Notes: generated from the sequence alone by a model not told the origin. DNA of 64,000 nucleotides from Lepidodermella squamata (GCA_047495785.1 JBLDXI010000032.1:1054001-1118000); one strand, 5' to 3'. Shown: positions 51,438 through 62,280, numbered from the stretch's first letter. A program made the numbers and translations.

Positions 51438-52767
51438 TAATGTCGGCCTACGGTGCAAATTTGATGAAATTAATATTGCTGGAAAGCCCGGGATGTGCTG
51501 CGTCCAAATATATGGTCTGTAGTTAGGTCAGAGCTACTTGGACAGGTGAACAAATTCATCAAAAGTGACCAAAAACGCAAAAATGCCATAAAAATGGCAT
51601 TTTCTGACACTTTGAGCGATTATTAGGGGCACAGCAGACTCGAGTTCCTAAAATATTTTTAGATCAAAATGAGCGTCTCAACGAGAAGAATCTTATTATG
51701 CAAGAAAAAATTAGGAAGTCAGGTCTGCTGGGGGTCAAATAGAGAAAAAACCGATTTGCGAAAATCGCATGCTTTTCATTGAAATTTGAGGTTTTAAGAT
51801 AGTTTTTATTGCACGACGTTTCGAAATCAATACAGATTTCATCATCAGGTGAATTGAGTTTGAAAGTAAACAGAGTTTTTTCAGAAAAGATAAGTGACCA
51901 TTTTAAGATGGAAATTTTCAAATATACAATTTTTTTCCGCACCATTAAAATAATAAAAATAAAAAAACCGGTGATGAGTGGTGACTCATCATGGGTGAAT
52001 CTTCATGCATTTGATTGGGATAAAAAAATGGGCGACGTTAAACTAGTTCATGATTTACTGCAGCTGAGTTAGTAATTTTTTCTCACTGGATTCAATTAAA
52101 ATCTTTTAACATACAATATAATCTATCAAATATATAATGAAAGCAATTATTTTTCTTAAGGTCGGGCGCGAAAATTAGATGGAAACAAGCAGCGTTGCCG
52201 GCGCCGGGCAAACGGCGGTTCCTAATTTTGCCGAAGGCTGCCAGTCTGGGTATGTTGCGAGTCGATGTGGCAATCGGTTTTACCAGACGCAGAATCACGA
52301 GCAGAATCCGAATCTGGGGCTAGATTTTTACTGGCCAACGTTTCAAGAGATTGGCGAGCCCGAAACCTCGGAATTTCAGGAGCGGAAATGGACAGACAAA
52401 CTCGCGAGCTAATACGAGTGAATCGAATGGATCGATGATAAATGCGACAGCGAGACCTTCTACGCCGGAATACTGAGACAAAATACATAGTGACTCGAAT
52501 TAACATTTTTCTCTATGGGTTATTCTGATACCTGGTTTGATTTGATTTGGAGCACTTGTTGACCGATGAAATCGTCTCCGTGAAGCTTTGGTTGTGCATT
52601 ACCTCACATGGTATCCAAATAAAAATTAAGAAATAAACATTTTGTGTTTTACTCGAAGAAAACAATTGAACACGACACTTGTTTGTGACTTTTGTGACTG
52701 ATGGACAAATAAATTTGAAATTTGAATTTGAAATTTGACACTCATTTTTCAACCTTTTCGCGGCATA
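51438..52767 (+). other. Unassigned accessory DNA
   Basis: Contains the hammerhead-like motif listed separately. A GC-richer stretch at 52179-52412 is open on the plus strand for 77 codons from an ATG, without recognisable motif; the minus strand is also open there. A short TTTGAAATTTGAATTTGAAA run is near 52715. Confidence 0.4.
51808..51849 (-). ncRNA. Possible hammerhead-ribozyme core (Penelope-like element remnant)
   Basis: Read on the minus strand: CTGATGA, one T, a perfect 6 bp stem GAAATC/GATTTC with loop TGTATT, then GAAACGTC. This order (CUGANGA, stem II, GAAA) is the hammerhead core, and similar GACGTTTCG..CATCAGG sequences are known from the terminal repeats of Penelope-like retroelements. 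The unpaired T before stem II and unclear stems I and III make activity doubtful. No reverse transcriptase or GIY-YIG frame is seen nearby. Confidence 0.45.
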
Positions 52768-52914
52768 GAGGTGCGGAATAGAGGTGCGGAAAAAGTGCCG
52801 AATGGATGCGGAACAGGTGCGGAACAGGTGCGGAACGAGTGCGGAATGAGTGCGGAACAAGTGCCGAGAAGGTGCGGAATAGTGCCGGATGAAGGGCGGA
52901 ATGAGGTGCCGAAT
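52768..52914 (+). repeat. GTGCGGAA minisatellite, left part
   Basis: About fourteen degenerate units of 8-11 bp (GAGGTGCGGAATA, CAGGTGCGGAA, GAGTGCGGAAT, GTGCCGAA). The same repeat resumes at 53712-53744 after a transposon, so one array was split. Confidence 0.8.
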
Positions 52915-52916
52915 TA

Positions 52917-53709
52917 CCGTATTTGCCTGAAAATAAGCCCGGCTTATATTCGAGTACTATTTCAAAATTTGAGCGTTTTCAGCAAAATAAATTTAGAAGC
53001 CCGGGCTTCTAATATGGCCCCGGGCCTATAGCTAAATACTTTTCGTTTTTGGCAGAAAATATTCGGAAAATGAACTTGATTCAATATTCAAACATCTTCA
53101 TTCGTCATTTAAAAGGACCGCAGCCCATCGCTAGCAGGATAAAATCACATTGGAAAATATCAAATGATATCAGGCGGCATGTTTAACGGTTTGTAAAACG
53201 GTAACACAAACTTACATTCGTCGTCGAACCTACATTTTCTTGACGGCTTCCTTGCTAAATTTCGCGTCGTTTGATGTGAACATTTTGTAGGTTCGAGGAT
53301 GTCTTGACACTAAATTTTAGCCGCAAAGTTGCCAGATTTGTGTCGAAAATAGCGTTTTGCGCTTAGGCACACTTTTCAGGCACAATTTTTACACCTGCTC
53401 CAAAATGACCAGCCACATCTCTGACCACTAATTCTGAAACTTCAGACAGCTATCTTTCATTGAAAATTAGTTTCGCTCATTTTCAATCATAGGCCGATTT
53501 TGCCCCTTACCGGCCCTCGTCCGAGTTCCAGTTGAGGTTTTCAGTTGAATTAATTGAAAATACGTTCAAAATGATAATATTTACTGCATTAATGTCAATA
53601 TATCGCCTCAGCTTTTGATTTCGATTTTGGTACCGAAATTAAGGCCCATCCCGTTATAGAAGTCCGTGGGCTTGTGTTTGAGACCGGGCTTTTTTTCAGG
53701 CAAATACGG
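52917..53709 (+). mobile_element. 793 bp mariner-type MITE inside the minisatellite
   Basis: Inverted ends CCGTATTTGCCTGAAAA (left) and its reverse complement TTTTCAGGCAAATACGG (right), each flanked by TA (52915-52916; 53710-53711). AAGCCCGG follows on both inner sides. No transposase. The flanking GTGCGGAA repeat continues on both sides, which fixes the insertion boundaries. Confidence 0.8.
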
Positions 53710-53711
53710 TA

Positions 53712-53792
53712 GTGCCGAATTTGGTGCCGAATGAAGTGCGGAAGAATTGGAAAAGTCGAAATCAGCAACGACCAGGAAGTTCGTCATTGAAA
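53712..53792 (+). repeat. GTGCGGAA minisatellite, right part
   Basis: GTGCCGAATTTG, GTGCCGAATGAA, GTGCGGAAG: continuation of the 52768 array after the MITE, ending near 53744. Confidence 0.75.
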
Positions 53793-54350
53793 TCAAGGTA
53801 CGAGCTCGTTGTGTGAATTCTCGGTGTTAGATAAGGTGCTAGTAGAACCAGCATAACCGGCATCGCGCCAGTCACATAAAAAATCAACGCCTTGAATAGA
53901 CACTTGAGTGACCTCGATAACGCCGACTCGTTCGCAGCCATATTTGACTCCATCGATTGAAGGGGAAAATGGTTTCTCCGAAAATTTGCCGTAAACCCCA
54001 ACTGCACTACAACCATACCGTGAAACATCTGAAGATCCTAAGATAAGTTTCACGCAGTTCTTCTGAAGACGAGGATTCTCGAAATCGCGCTTTCTTCGGC
54101 ATCGGGAACAGTGCCAGTCAAAAAGACCGACATAACCAGCATCGCGCCAGTCACATTGGAGTTCGATGTTTCGGAGAGACACGAACGAGAAATCGTTTCC
54201 AGTAGGCCCACGTTGGAACTCATCCTCGAAACCATTTGCCAGGTCGATCGTAGCGTGATTACCATAGATGATGTTTGAACAAGAAGAGGCTACTAAACCA
54301 AGATACTTGCTAAACGAATAGTTGACGCAGCATTCACCCATCGACCCCAT
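53793..54350 (-). CDS. Unrecognised protein with an internal CDWRDAGY duplication
   Basis: 185-codon ORF from ATG 54350. It contains two similar segments: SLRNIELQCDWRDAGYVG (about 79-95) and TQVSIQGVDFLCDWRDAGYAG (about 148-168), with SYGC/RYGC-like cysteines before them, suggesting a duplicated Cys-containing module of about 75 residues. No signal peptide is encoded in this frame; an upstream frame (54490-54293) has a hydrophobic start but is out of phase, so an unseen exon may supply it. I do not recognise the domain. Could be a real exon or a decayed gene. Confidence 0.45.
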   Translation of the reverse strand: MGSMGECCVNYSFSKYLGLVASSCSNIIYGNHATIDLANGFEDEFQRGPTGNDFSFVSLRNIELQCDWRDAGYVGLFDWHCSRCRRKRDFENPRLQKNCVKLILGSSDVSRYGCSAVGVYGKFSEKPFSPSIDGVKYGCERVGVIEVTQVSIQGVDFLCDWRDAGYAGSTSTLSNTENSHNELVP

Positions 54351-54529
54351 TCACCCAGGTTGCTGGCCAAAGCGGCAACCAGTAATCCAGCGATTGGGTG
54401 AATGCTGGCGAAATGCCTAGCGAAAGCTGCCAGCTGTTTTGGTGCTCTTAACAAGCTGATGTGTAACAGAAAACATATAAGCCTAGCCACAAAATTGAAA
54501 GTTTTAAAATGTCTGGTAATTCCTCTACC

Positions 54530-55245
54530 CTCACCTACGCCTGTGAAACCTGGAACCTAACTACTAAGCAGGAACAAAGGTTAAATGTCACTTTCGTGCG
54601 CTGGCTCAGAACCATTATGGGATTTTTTAGAACAGATTATATACCTAACATCGATATTAGATTGATCTGTGACGTTTTGGAATGTAACTTTGGAATTAAG
54701 TAAAATGATTGAAAAGCATCGTTTGAAATATTTTGGGCACATTATTCGCCAAGACGAGTATGACACTGAAAGTCTCACGAATGCCATATATCATTGGAAA
54801 GTGGTCGACCCGAGTTGGTACTTGCCTCGCGGTAAACCGCCAACCCGCTGGACCGATAGCTTGAAAAGGAGTCTTCTTAAAATTGGTTTGTTCGATATTC
54901 ATGTGAAATATATTAAAAACCCAAATGAGCCAGTTAGACGCGGGAGACCTCGTAAGTCGACCCTGTTAATGCGGCGCACTGAAATTCACAAAATTGCGGA
55001 TCTAGAATTAGCGGAAATAACTGCCAGAGATCGGGATGAATGGCAATTAGTGTGCAATAGCATCGAAAATTATGAATTTTTGGGCTAAAGCAGGTTGTTC
55101 GCGACCGATCTGTCGGCCCCTGAAGCCGATCGCCTGTCGTCAGCCGTCCCCTAAACCCTCTCGGGTAAGGCCTTTTTTCTACTCTCTAATATTAACATCA
55201 CATGCCTACGGAGGACGAAAAATAAAACTGATTCATTCATTCATT
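54530..55245 (+). mobile_element. 3' end of a second LINE (RTE-like C-terminus)
   Basis: Encodes the C-terminal part of a non-LTR ORF2: TYACETWNLTTKQEQRLNV, RWLRTIMG, then in another frame KHRLKYFGHIIRQDE, RRGRPRKS and ARDRDEWQLV, the usual order in LINE proteins. One frameshift lies near 54690. A stop at 55086-55088 is followed by about 150 bp of 3' UTR and an ATTC microsatellite tail (near 55225-55245). 5'-truncated and dead. Confidence 0.85.
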
Positions 55246-55660
55246 CCTCTCCATCTAATTAATCAGCAAAAAATAACCGACCAGCACCGCATAGCAAGCG
55301 AAGAAAAAACACGGCTGGGATTCATCATTGAATTCACTATGCAAAACACCACCCACAATGCTCTATCCTATATCGGTTGTATTGCATGCCAGCGGACGGG
55401 TCCAGGCTCCAGGCTTGGAATACCATGTTTTCTACGAATTCCATCAATTTTTTTCTCGCTCTACGTAATCAAAAATGCACACGATCGCTGAGGCCTTTCG
55501 CTCAGACCGCGTGTCACTTTTGGGTGGTACTTATACTTGCCATTTATGCCATTTATTCATTACATATAACCTCTCTCACTTTGCAGTAAATTATTTATTT
55601 CTGATTCGTGGAAGAAAAATTATTGCAACGGCAAAGCATCACAGGAGAAATTCTGTTATG

Positions 55661-58600
55661 ATGGCTCATTTAGATGACGATCTAACTTGGCTGAACGACA
55701 ACGATCTGTTTCCAATGGATGCCGACGTCGCAGTGAGTGATAGCCATAGTGATAGTCAGATATCTGGCTTAATAAGTAATACTGGTAGATTCGCCTTGAA
55801 TCCAATTTTCACATTAAATTCTCGTTAAATTTGGAATGAGCCAATTTCGAAAAGTTAATTTGGCGAGGCTACATAAATCAGAGGCTTTAGTATTGATATT
55901 CACATAACCAATGTCGCAGTCACATCGTTGTATAAACAACGAATCTTAATGGTGACTTTTTGTTCAATTTGTTGTTAGTTTAATATTATCAGCAGAACAT
56001 AATTTCCCCTACTACGCTTTTCCTGTCCTAAATAGGAAACTGTCCTGCTGAATTATTTGTTGCTTTCCCTAACTTTGTCAAGCTGCCCTCTCTTAAGGCT
56101 CGTATAAACGGGCAAACATTTTGTCAAACATTGACTTCAAACATGAATGTTTGATGAAAATGTTTGAAGAGCATTTACACGATCAAACTTGTTTGTCAAA
56201 CATTGGAAAAGGTGAAAGGTCACTTCTTGAGGCTTCAAACATTTGTTTGTCAAACTTTCATTTACACGCTCAAACAATGTTTGCAAGAAAACTAGCAAAA
56301 TCTATGCAAATCATCGAGAAAATGGCATAATTTATGCAAATTAATGAGCTAATTTGTTTAATTTATGCAAATTGGGAGAATAATTACCAATACGGGTAGA
56401 AGGGTCACATTTTATTCAACATCGAATTTACTTTTTTCAACATCAAATTACTTTTTCTATCATCAAACACTTTTTTCAACAGCTAATTTTGATATGTTAT
56501 TTTTTGCGATCCACACTCATTAAAGCCCTTGATAATGACCAGTCCGGAAAAATAACAGAAAATTTGGGCGAACAATGTAGTTTACTGCTGTCGAACCCGT
56601 TTATAAAAATATGGAAAATTGAGTTAGCTGCAATTTTGCAAAGTTACGGACAAATATTTGATTTTTTCCCAAAAAAAATTGATTTTGTAAAAATTTGTCC
56701 GAATAATTTCACGATACTCATTTTTGCGAAGACAATGATTCAAATGAGTGAAATTAGCCAGGGCCCTTCAAGGTTAAGCCGCGGGAACGTTTTACACCGT
56801 TGCGCTGCACTGAAAAGCCGCATGCGCTCCCTGTCTTGAGGGCGGGTATTATCAATGTCGATGGAGATTTTCAACTCGTACCCTGGGGATGTGTCTATTC
56901 TATTGTAATACTTCTCTATTCGCTTCTCAACTGGTGTCGTTAGTTGGGAAGTGGTCTTGTGACGCTGCTTCGCCCCGGATATGCCATCAGCACCCATGTC
57001 TCGCCGTCGAGAAACAACTTTGCCCGGCACTGACATCGTTCGTAGCCGGACTTTCGCATGTAGCGACAATAACAATTTAGGTGATGTCATCACCGTTTGC
57101 AAGGTCTCTTTATAATTGAAAGTGTCTTTCAACCACTATGAATCACCAAAAATCCAATAATCGATTAGCGCAGACCCCTGATTGTTGATAATAGCGTCCT
57201 TTCATCTCTTACGCGTGCTACTCATAACTATTCGCGGGAGTCTAACAGCCGCGTTAAATTCGCTATATGTTTTTCTTTCATGCCGAAAAGCCCAGTTTAC
57301 CGGTCAACCGGCTGGAAACTAGTCGACCCATACCCAACTCGTGACCCGACTCAACCGGTCAGCTTACAGCTTACCGGCCGGTTAACCCGACCTGTTTCCA
57401 CCTCTAGATATGATCACCTTAGCTCATTGGCACGAGCCTGGGCCCCGCTATCATCACCTGAGGTCGTAACCACATGAAATCCACAACTTCATCATGAAAG
57501 CATACTCTTCCCTATCAAATAATAATTTCTGAAGTTTGCTGTTGAAAAAAGAGTTTGATGATAGAAAAAGTAATTTGATGTTGAAAAAAATATTTTCCGG
57601 GTAGAATGCTTTCACATTTTCGACCGCTTTGATTTTATTTTTTTCCTTGCCACATGACCCGAGCGATTTAAGAATCAAATTAATCAGATTCTATCCATTT
57701 TATGAAGAAGCGCATGAAAAGTTGCGCAGATGTCGTCCCGGCTTGCAACTCCGCAGCCGCCACAGCGCCAAATGTTTGCATGTTTGTCAAACAAAATCGC
57801 CTCGACGAGTGTTTTTGTTTGAAGGCGTTTTCAACACGCCTCTCAAACATTTTCTTTCAAACACGTGCATTTAGACGGGCAAACATGTTTGAAAGCCGTG
57901 TTGGTCCCAACAATGTTTGAAGCAAAAGTTTGAACGTGTAAATGCAATGTTTGATCAAACAATGTTTGAAGCCGTTGTTTGGCAAACATGTTTGCCCGTT
58001 TATACGAGCCTTTAGGCGTATGAGCTTTCACATAAATAAATACATTTCAGAATAAACTTCGGCGAGAAAATGATATAATCGCAAACGATGATGTGGACCT
58101 TTGTCCTATGGACCCTCGTGATCCTTCGAAGCTTACAGGAGGTTATTGGAGCTGCATTTAAGAGCCGCAACTTATATGTATTATGTTGAACAGATTCTGA
58201 ATGCGACTTGACTTTGATCAAGTATGGTATTCCGGAGTATCGGTGTCGGCAAGAGGTGATCGCTAAGCCGGGAGTTGTGTGCCTTAATTCCGCGCAACAA
58301 TGTTATAACGTGAGTAAATAACAACCTTGTTCATTCAATCATGTGATCAAATTCATTCATTTATTAAAAGCTTCCAGTAAATTTGGCAAGGCACTTCAGG
58401 GGTGTATTGTGCGACCAAACAGTCGATACTTACACCAATCACGTTCTTGCGGTTACTATGGAGACGTTGACCGCTGACTTGCTCGTGGGCATGATCTTCG
58501 CTCAGTTGTATGGCCAGAATTCCATTGTTAGCAATCGAAAACGCGTGAATTTCCAGTACTTGAACTGTGCCCAGGCTGTTTATCTGCCTCAAGAGCTCAG

Positions 58601-59213
58601 AGGATACGCTGAGTCGGTCTTTGATCGGTCGATCCTCAACTTTTTGGGTCTTCTTCGCCGCTGTAATTACGAAACTGCGCATTTCACAGCCAACAGCGTA
58701 GCGGACGCTTCGCGGTGCCGTGGAATTATTGACCAGGCTGTCGACCGGAGGATCGCTATCGATTGCAGGGTCTTGGGTGGCAACACTCGAATTTACGATT
58801 TATGGAGCTATTTGGAATCGAAAAGCTCTCAAGGGCACATTGCAGAAATTCCCATCTTCCGCGGCGACACTATGCAGCGTGCATTTGAAGATGAAATTGT
58901 TAGGCAGTCGGAAGCGGGGGAATTCGACGAAACGACGTTGTGGCACTCCGTGAACGAAACGGCCAAGGCACAGCTAAACCGTAATTTTGTTGCTGTACTT
59001 GGGGGAGGCAGCCCCAATGCAGAGCTCATGCCTATATGCAGGCATTTTGGAGCGTCCCAATTCAATCAAAACCAAGGATCTATTTTTGACAGTTTGGAAA
59101 TTTTCGCATCGTTTTGCGCGACTCGATCGCTGACTTTCAACACCGTAGCTGAGGCGAGGTCTTCGACCGATTTTATAATCAACCAAGGATATTGGAAAAA
59201 TTCTGTTCTGTGA
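55661..59213 (+). CDS. Unrecognised protein, family copy B (four exons)
   Basis: Exons 55661-55732, 58051-58141, 58194-58309 and 58371-59213 join in frame to 373 residues. Compared with copy A, exon 2 carries extra DNA with an in-frame stop, but a 52 bp GTTATT..TTGAACAG intron (58142-58193) removes it and restores the frame exactly, ending SECDLTLIKYGIPEYR where copy A has LCRLSFDITHGIPEYR. The last exon is intact and keeps SNRKRVNFQYLNCAQA, CRGIIDQAVD and TRSLTFNTVAEARSSTDFII. Intron 1 holds a 1.9 kb transposon. The upstream TTCGCTCAGACCGCGTGTCA and ATTGCAACGGCAAAGCATCA are shared with copy A. The GTTATT donor is the weakest point. No function assigned. Confidence 0.68.
56096..58011 (+). mobile_element. 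1.9 kb PIF/Harbinger-like inverted-repeat element in intron 1 of copy B
   Basis: Ends AGGCTCGTATAAACGGGCAA (left) and its reverse complement TTGCCCGTTTATACGAGCCT (right), each flanked by TTA (56093-56095; 58012-58014), the 3 bp target duplication typical of PIF/Harbinger. The subterminal regions are packed with CAAACATGTTTG-type palindromic words, and inner arms (about 56415-56485 against 57530-57595) are also inverted. No transposase. CCGG-rich words inside match the repeat near 39480-39860. Confidence 0.78.
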
Positions 59214-59237
59214 ACGCGTAATAACGGTTGTGTGCGA

Positions 59238-59349
59238 AAAGAGCAAGCGAGATAAGAGCAGTGATATAAGAGCAATGACATAAGAGCAAAACGAAATAAG
59301 AGCAACGAGATAAGTGCAGCGAAATAAGAGCAGAGCGACATAAGAGCAA
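59238..59349 (+). repeat. ATAAGAGCA tandem repeat
   Basis: Eight units of 14-16 bp with core GATAAGAGCA and a short variable spacer. Starts about 25 bp after the copy B stop codon. Confidence 0.8.
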
Positions 59350-59356
59350 TTTAATA

Positions 59357-59463
59357 CAGGGTGTTCGTTAAATAATATCTAGCTTTTAGCTTTGAAACGC
59401 TGAAACGCGTGCCAAAAAGTAGCAAAGCTATTTATAACTACCTATTATTTCTTGAACACCCTG
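59357..59463 (+). mobile_element. 107 bp mariner-type mini-MITE
   Basis: Inverted ends CAGGGTGTTC / GAACACCCTG, each flanked by TA (59355-59356; 59464-59465). It sits at the end of the ATAAGAGCA tandem repeat, one more unit of which (TAAGAGCAAT) follows on the right. Too small to code. Confidence 0.75.
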
Positions 59464-59465
59464 TA

Positions 59466-60747
59466 TAAGAGCAATATTGTTATTTCTAGTTGCTATATGA
59501 ATGTTATTCTTCTATGCGGCCATTTTTTCTGTCAATCTATCGTCCCACTACCATAAGTTCGCACGCGCCCAATCAGTTTTTTTCTTCGAAGAATTGGCAA
59601 CAAAACCCGCTATTTTGGCTGGCTTTGGGGCTGCTAATGAAAAATAATGAGCGACATCGCGTGCTTGATGCCATTTTTTGCCATATCAATGTACCAAAAA
59701 ATTGCTCTTTTTATTCATGGATAAATAAAAAAGATAGATCTGACACTGTAGTACTTCGTTTGTGTTCTGCAGTAATGTAGCTTAACCATGCTATACGCAC
59801 ATTGGAAAATAAATTTTCTTAATTTGTCGAATTTAGCCTCGAAACTGGTATCAAAATGACCGTCTTGATGCGAGGATGAAGAATATGTAAAATTTGTGGC
59901 ATTTCGAGCGTCCAGTGCCACGTTAAAGCTGTTTGAGCGGTTTTTCGTCCGCGTACTGTTATTATTATTAGTGTGTGTGCAAATGCATATGCATATATGA
60001 TGGCCGCATGTAGCATCTTTTCCCGCCGTTGTTCTTTTTTCTTATTAATGCTTTGATATCTTTTAGGCTTGGGGTTAAGGTTCGGTATCTCAAAGGGTAT
60101 CTCAAAAATATTTATGTCTTAGTTTTTTCTGAAATCCGCCCATAAATAACTTCTGCTGATAAAAATAAATGTTTCGTAATCTCAACAACCGTTTGACAAG
60201 TGCAACCGATGTGCAATAAAAACGACATTACTTTTATACACCTCGCCTTCTCCCATCAATCAATTCATAACTAAAAGTTATTGCCATGTACTAGCCCTCG
60301 GAGAGTTTGTTGTGAAGCGAACCTAGCTGTTGCAGCAACGCCGAATGAACTCAACACATCATTTTAATGCGCAGCTATGAGCCGAGGGAGAATCAAAGTC
60401 GCAAAATTGCATCGTTTTCAGAAAGGTGTCAATAGCAAGATTTTTGCATAAAATAAAATTATCATTCAGCGATAATAAAACAAAACTCAGGGTTTAAAAC
60501 GATTCTTTTCTTACAAATAATTATTTATTACAATAATAATAATATGCAAATGCAAAAGAGACCCTTTCGGACTAGAAATTTCGCGTAAAAAGAGACACTA
60601 CAAAATTACAAAAACATAGTGGATAAATAGGTTTTTTTTACGAAAATGAAGATTGATTGATTGATTGTTGATGTCATCGCTCATTTCGATAGGTTTTTAG
60701 CTAGCTGTTTGCAACCACTGGCTATTAATCCAGCCGCCATCAACATT
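59466..60747 (+). other. Unassigned region
   Basis: 1.3 kb. TTTATT at about 60528 may be the minus-strand polyadenylation signal of the next gene. A TGCATATGCATATATG word is near 59983. A 96-codon frame at 59490 and others show no motif. Nothing else seen. Confidence 0.4.
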
Positions 60748-61485
60748 TTAGTCAGTTGCCATATAGCCAGACCCTTGATGTTGGAATAAAAACAATCACA
60801 ATTTGAAAATCAAAATCGTTAACTTTAACTTACTTGAGCGGCATCGGAGTAGCCAGATGCAAATCGCTAAGATGACAAGAGCAAATAGAACCCAAAGAAT
60901 GACCGAATAAGCGTCGGTAATATTATTATCCTGGTGGGACAGAGAAAAATGGTTAAACTTCGTGATTAAACTCAGGTACATTCAGAACAAACCGGTAAAA
61001 TCTGTGAGCAATCTTTCGAAATGTTCAGCACGCTGTTCGTTAGATAGGACACTGACAGGGTCTGTGCGTTTGTTGGCGGGGTCTTTGTTGTGTCTGTTGC
61101 TGTTGTGGAAGTTGTTGTTGTTATTGTTGTCGATTCAATGAGACTGCGACATACTCTGCAACTGCCAGACTTGGCGCACCATATGATATTGGCATCTGTA
61201 AAATCATTGCTGTAAGATTTTTCTAGCAAAAACTGGCAAAAAACTTGCCAGTGGGCTCAAGACAAGGCGGTGATCCCGATATCGTCTCCAACATAAAAAC
61301 CGCCAAAATCCAACTATTAGTAAGATTAATCATCGTTAAAACTTTACTATTCAATAGAAAATTATTTGTATCATACTAAATTCAGCAGTAAACAGGCAAC
61401 AGAGAAACTCAGCAAACGTTAGCAGCTGAAATCCTACGTAAATTATGAGGTAAATTATGAGAACGGTCAAAGCAATGATGCTCAT
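60748..61485 (-). CDS. Small type I membrane protein, four exons (predicted)
   Basis: Minus-strand exons 61485-61438, 61232-60993, 60930-60834 and 60773-60748 join in frame to 136 residues. Exon 1 encodes a signal peptide (MSIIALTVLIIYLIIY) ending at a GTAGGA donor; exon 2 the outer part with WCAKSGSCRVC, a Thr-rich stalk and one more Cys; exon 3 the membrane span (SVILWVLFALVILAICIWLL) followed by RCRS; exon 4 a short tail. Exons 2 and 3 and their introns (62 and 60 bp) are well supported; exons 1 and 4 are guesses from phase and splice signals. Layout recalls array genes 4 and 21 but there is no PPxY. Lies divergently from the gene at 62848. Confidence 0.5.
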
Positions 61486-61616
61486 TTGAACAGTAAAAAC
61501 TGGCAACTGACTGTCTGTTACCCAAATCACGAAGTCAGCCCTAAACCACTAGCGGGGCTTTGATGGAAGTTGTTTGATTGATGTCAAGTTTGTGCGAAAT
61601 TTGCTGAAAACTCCAC

Positions 61617-61960
61617 TTGTCACAAGTAGAAAACAATCGGGCCAGTTTGTTACGAGTAGAAAACAGGTGTGCCTATTTGTTACGAGTAGAAAACAAATAT
61701 TGGAGTCGCAGTTTAACACTTGACAGGATGCTCCAAGAAGCCCCGTTTAAGATGACTTGGTCTCGACAGTAAGAGAGCCTCCCGGGCCTTCGTGATGACA
61801 ACTTTTCAAAGGATTCAACATTGCGCGCGAGTGGACACTAATGGTTTAAAGTATAAGTATTTGTTACGAGTAGAAAACAAATAGGTCAACTTGTTACGAG
61901 TAGAAAACAGATGCATCAACTTGTTATCAGTCCTAAACATACGGATGAACTTGGATGCAT
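61617..61960 (+). repeat. 30 bp periodic repeat, two blocks
   Basis: A core TTGTTACGAGTAGAAAACA recurs at exactly 30 bp steps (61617, 61647, 61677; then 61861, 61891, and degenerate at 61921 and 61951) with an 11 bp variable spacer. The blocks are separated by about 160 bp, and the unit on each side of the gap is the same (TATTTGTTACGAGTAGAAAA, then CAAATA). Confidence 0.85.
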
Positions 61961-62280
61961 TGATGGGTTAGTCATTTTTTGGTCATTTTACAGGATCTAG
62001 AGGTTAAAGACAAACCTCTACGAGTAAGTTCAGCGATGTAAATGGAAAATTTAGTGATAACTTGCGCCTACCACAGTTACTGGAGTGCTACAAGTGAAGA
62101 ACAAGCCGAAGTCTCACAACAGATCTTGCAAATGAAATCAAAATAAAAGCTTTAAAACGATTTCGAGGCAAATCTTCGGCGAAAATGAAAATGAAATTTC
62201 CCACGCATGAATGCAATGAGAGAGACTTCTTTATTATTTTGTTTCGTTCGACGACGTCAACTGAGTCTTTTTTGTTGAAA

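Noticed and set aside
58051-58309. Exon 2 of copy B as a pseudogene with an in-frame stop
   Set aside because: A 52 bp GT..AG intron at 58142-58193 removes the stop and restores the phase exactly, so an intact gene is the simpler reading.
61617-61960. CRISPR-like appearance of the 30 bp repeat
   Set aside because: The spacer is only 10-11 bp, there are no cas genes, and the surroundings are an animal genome.
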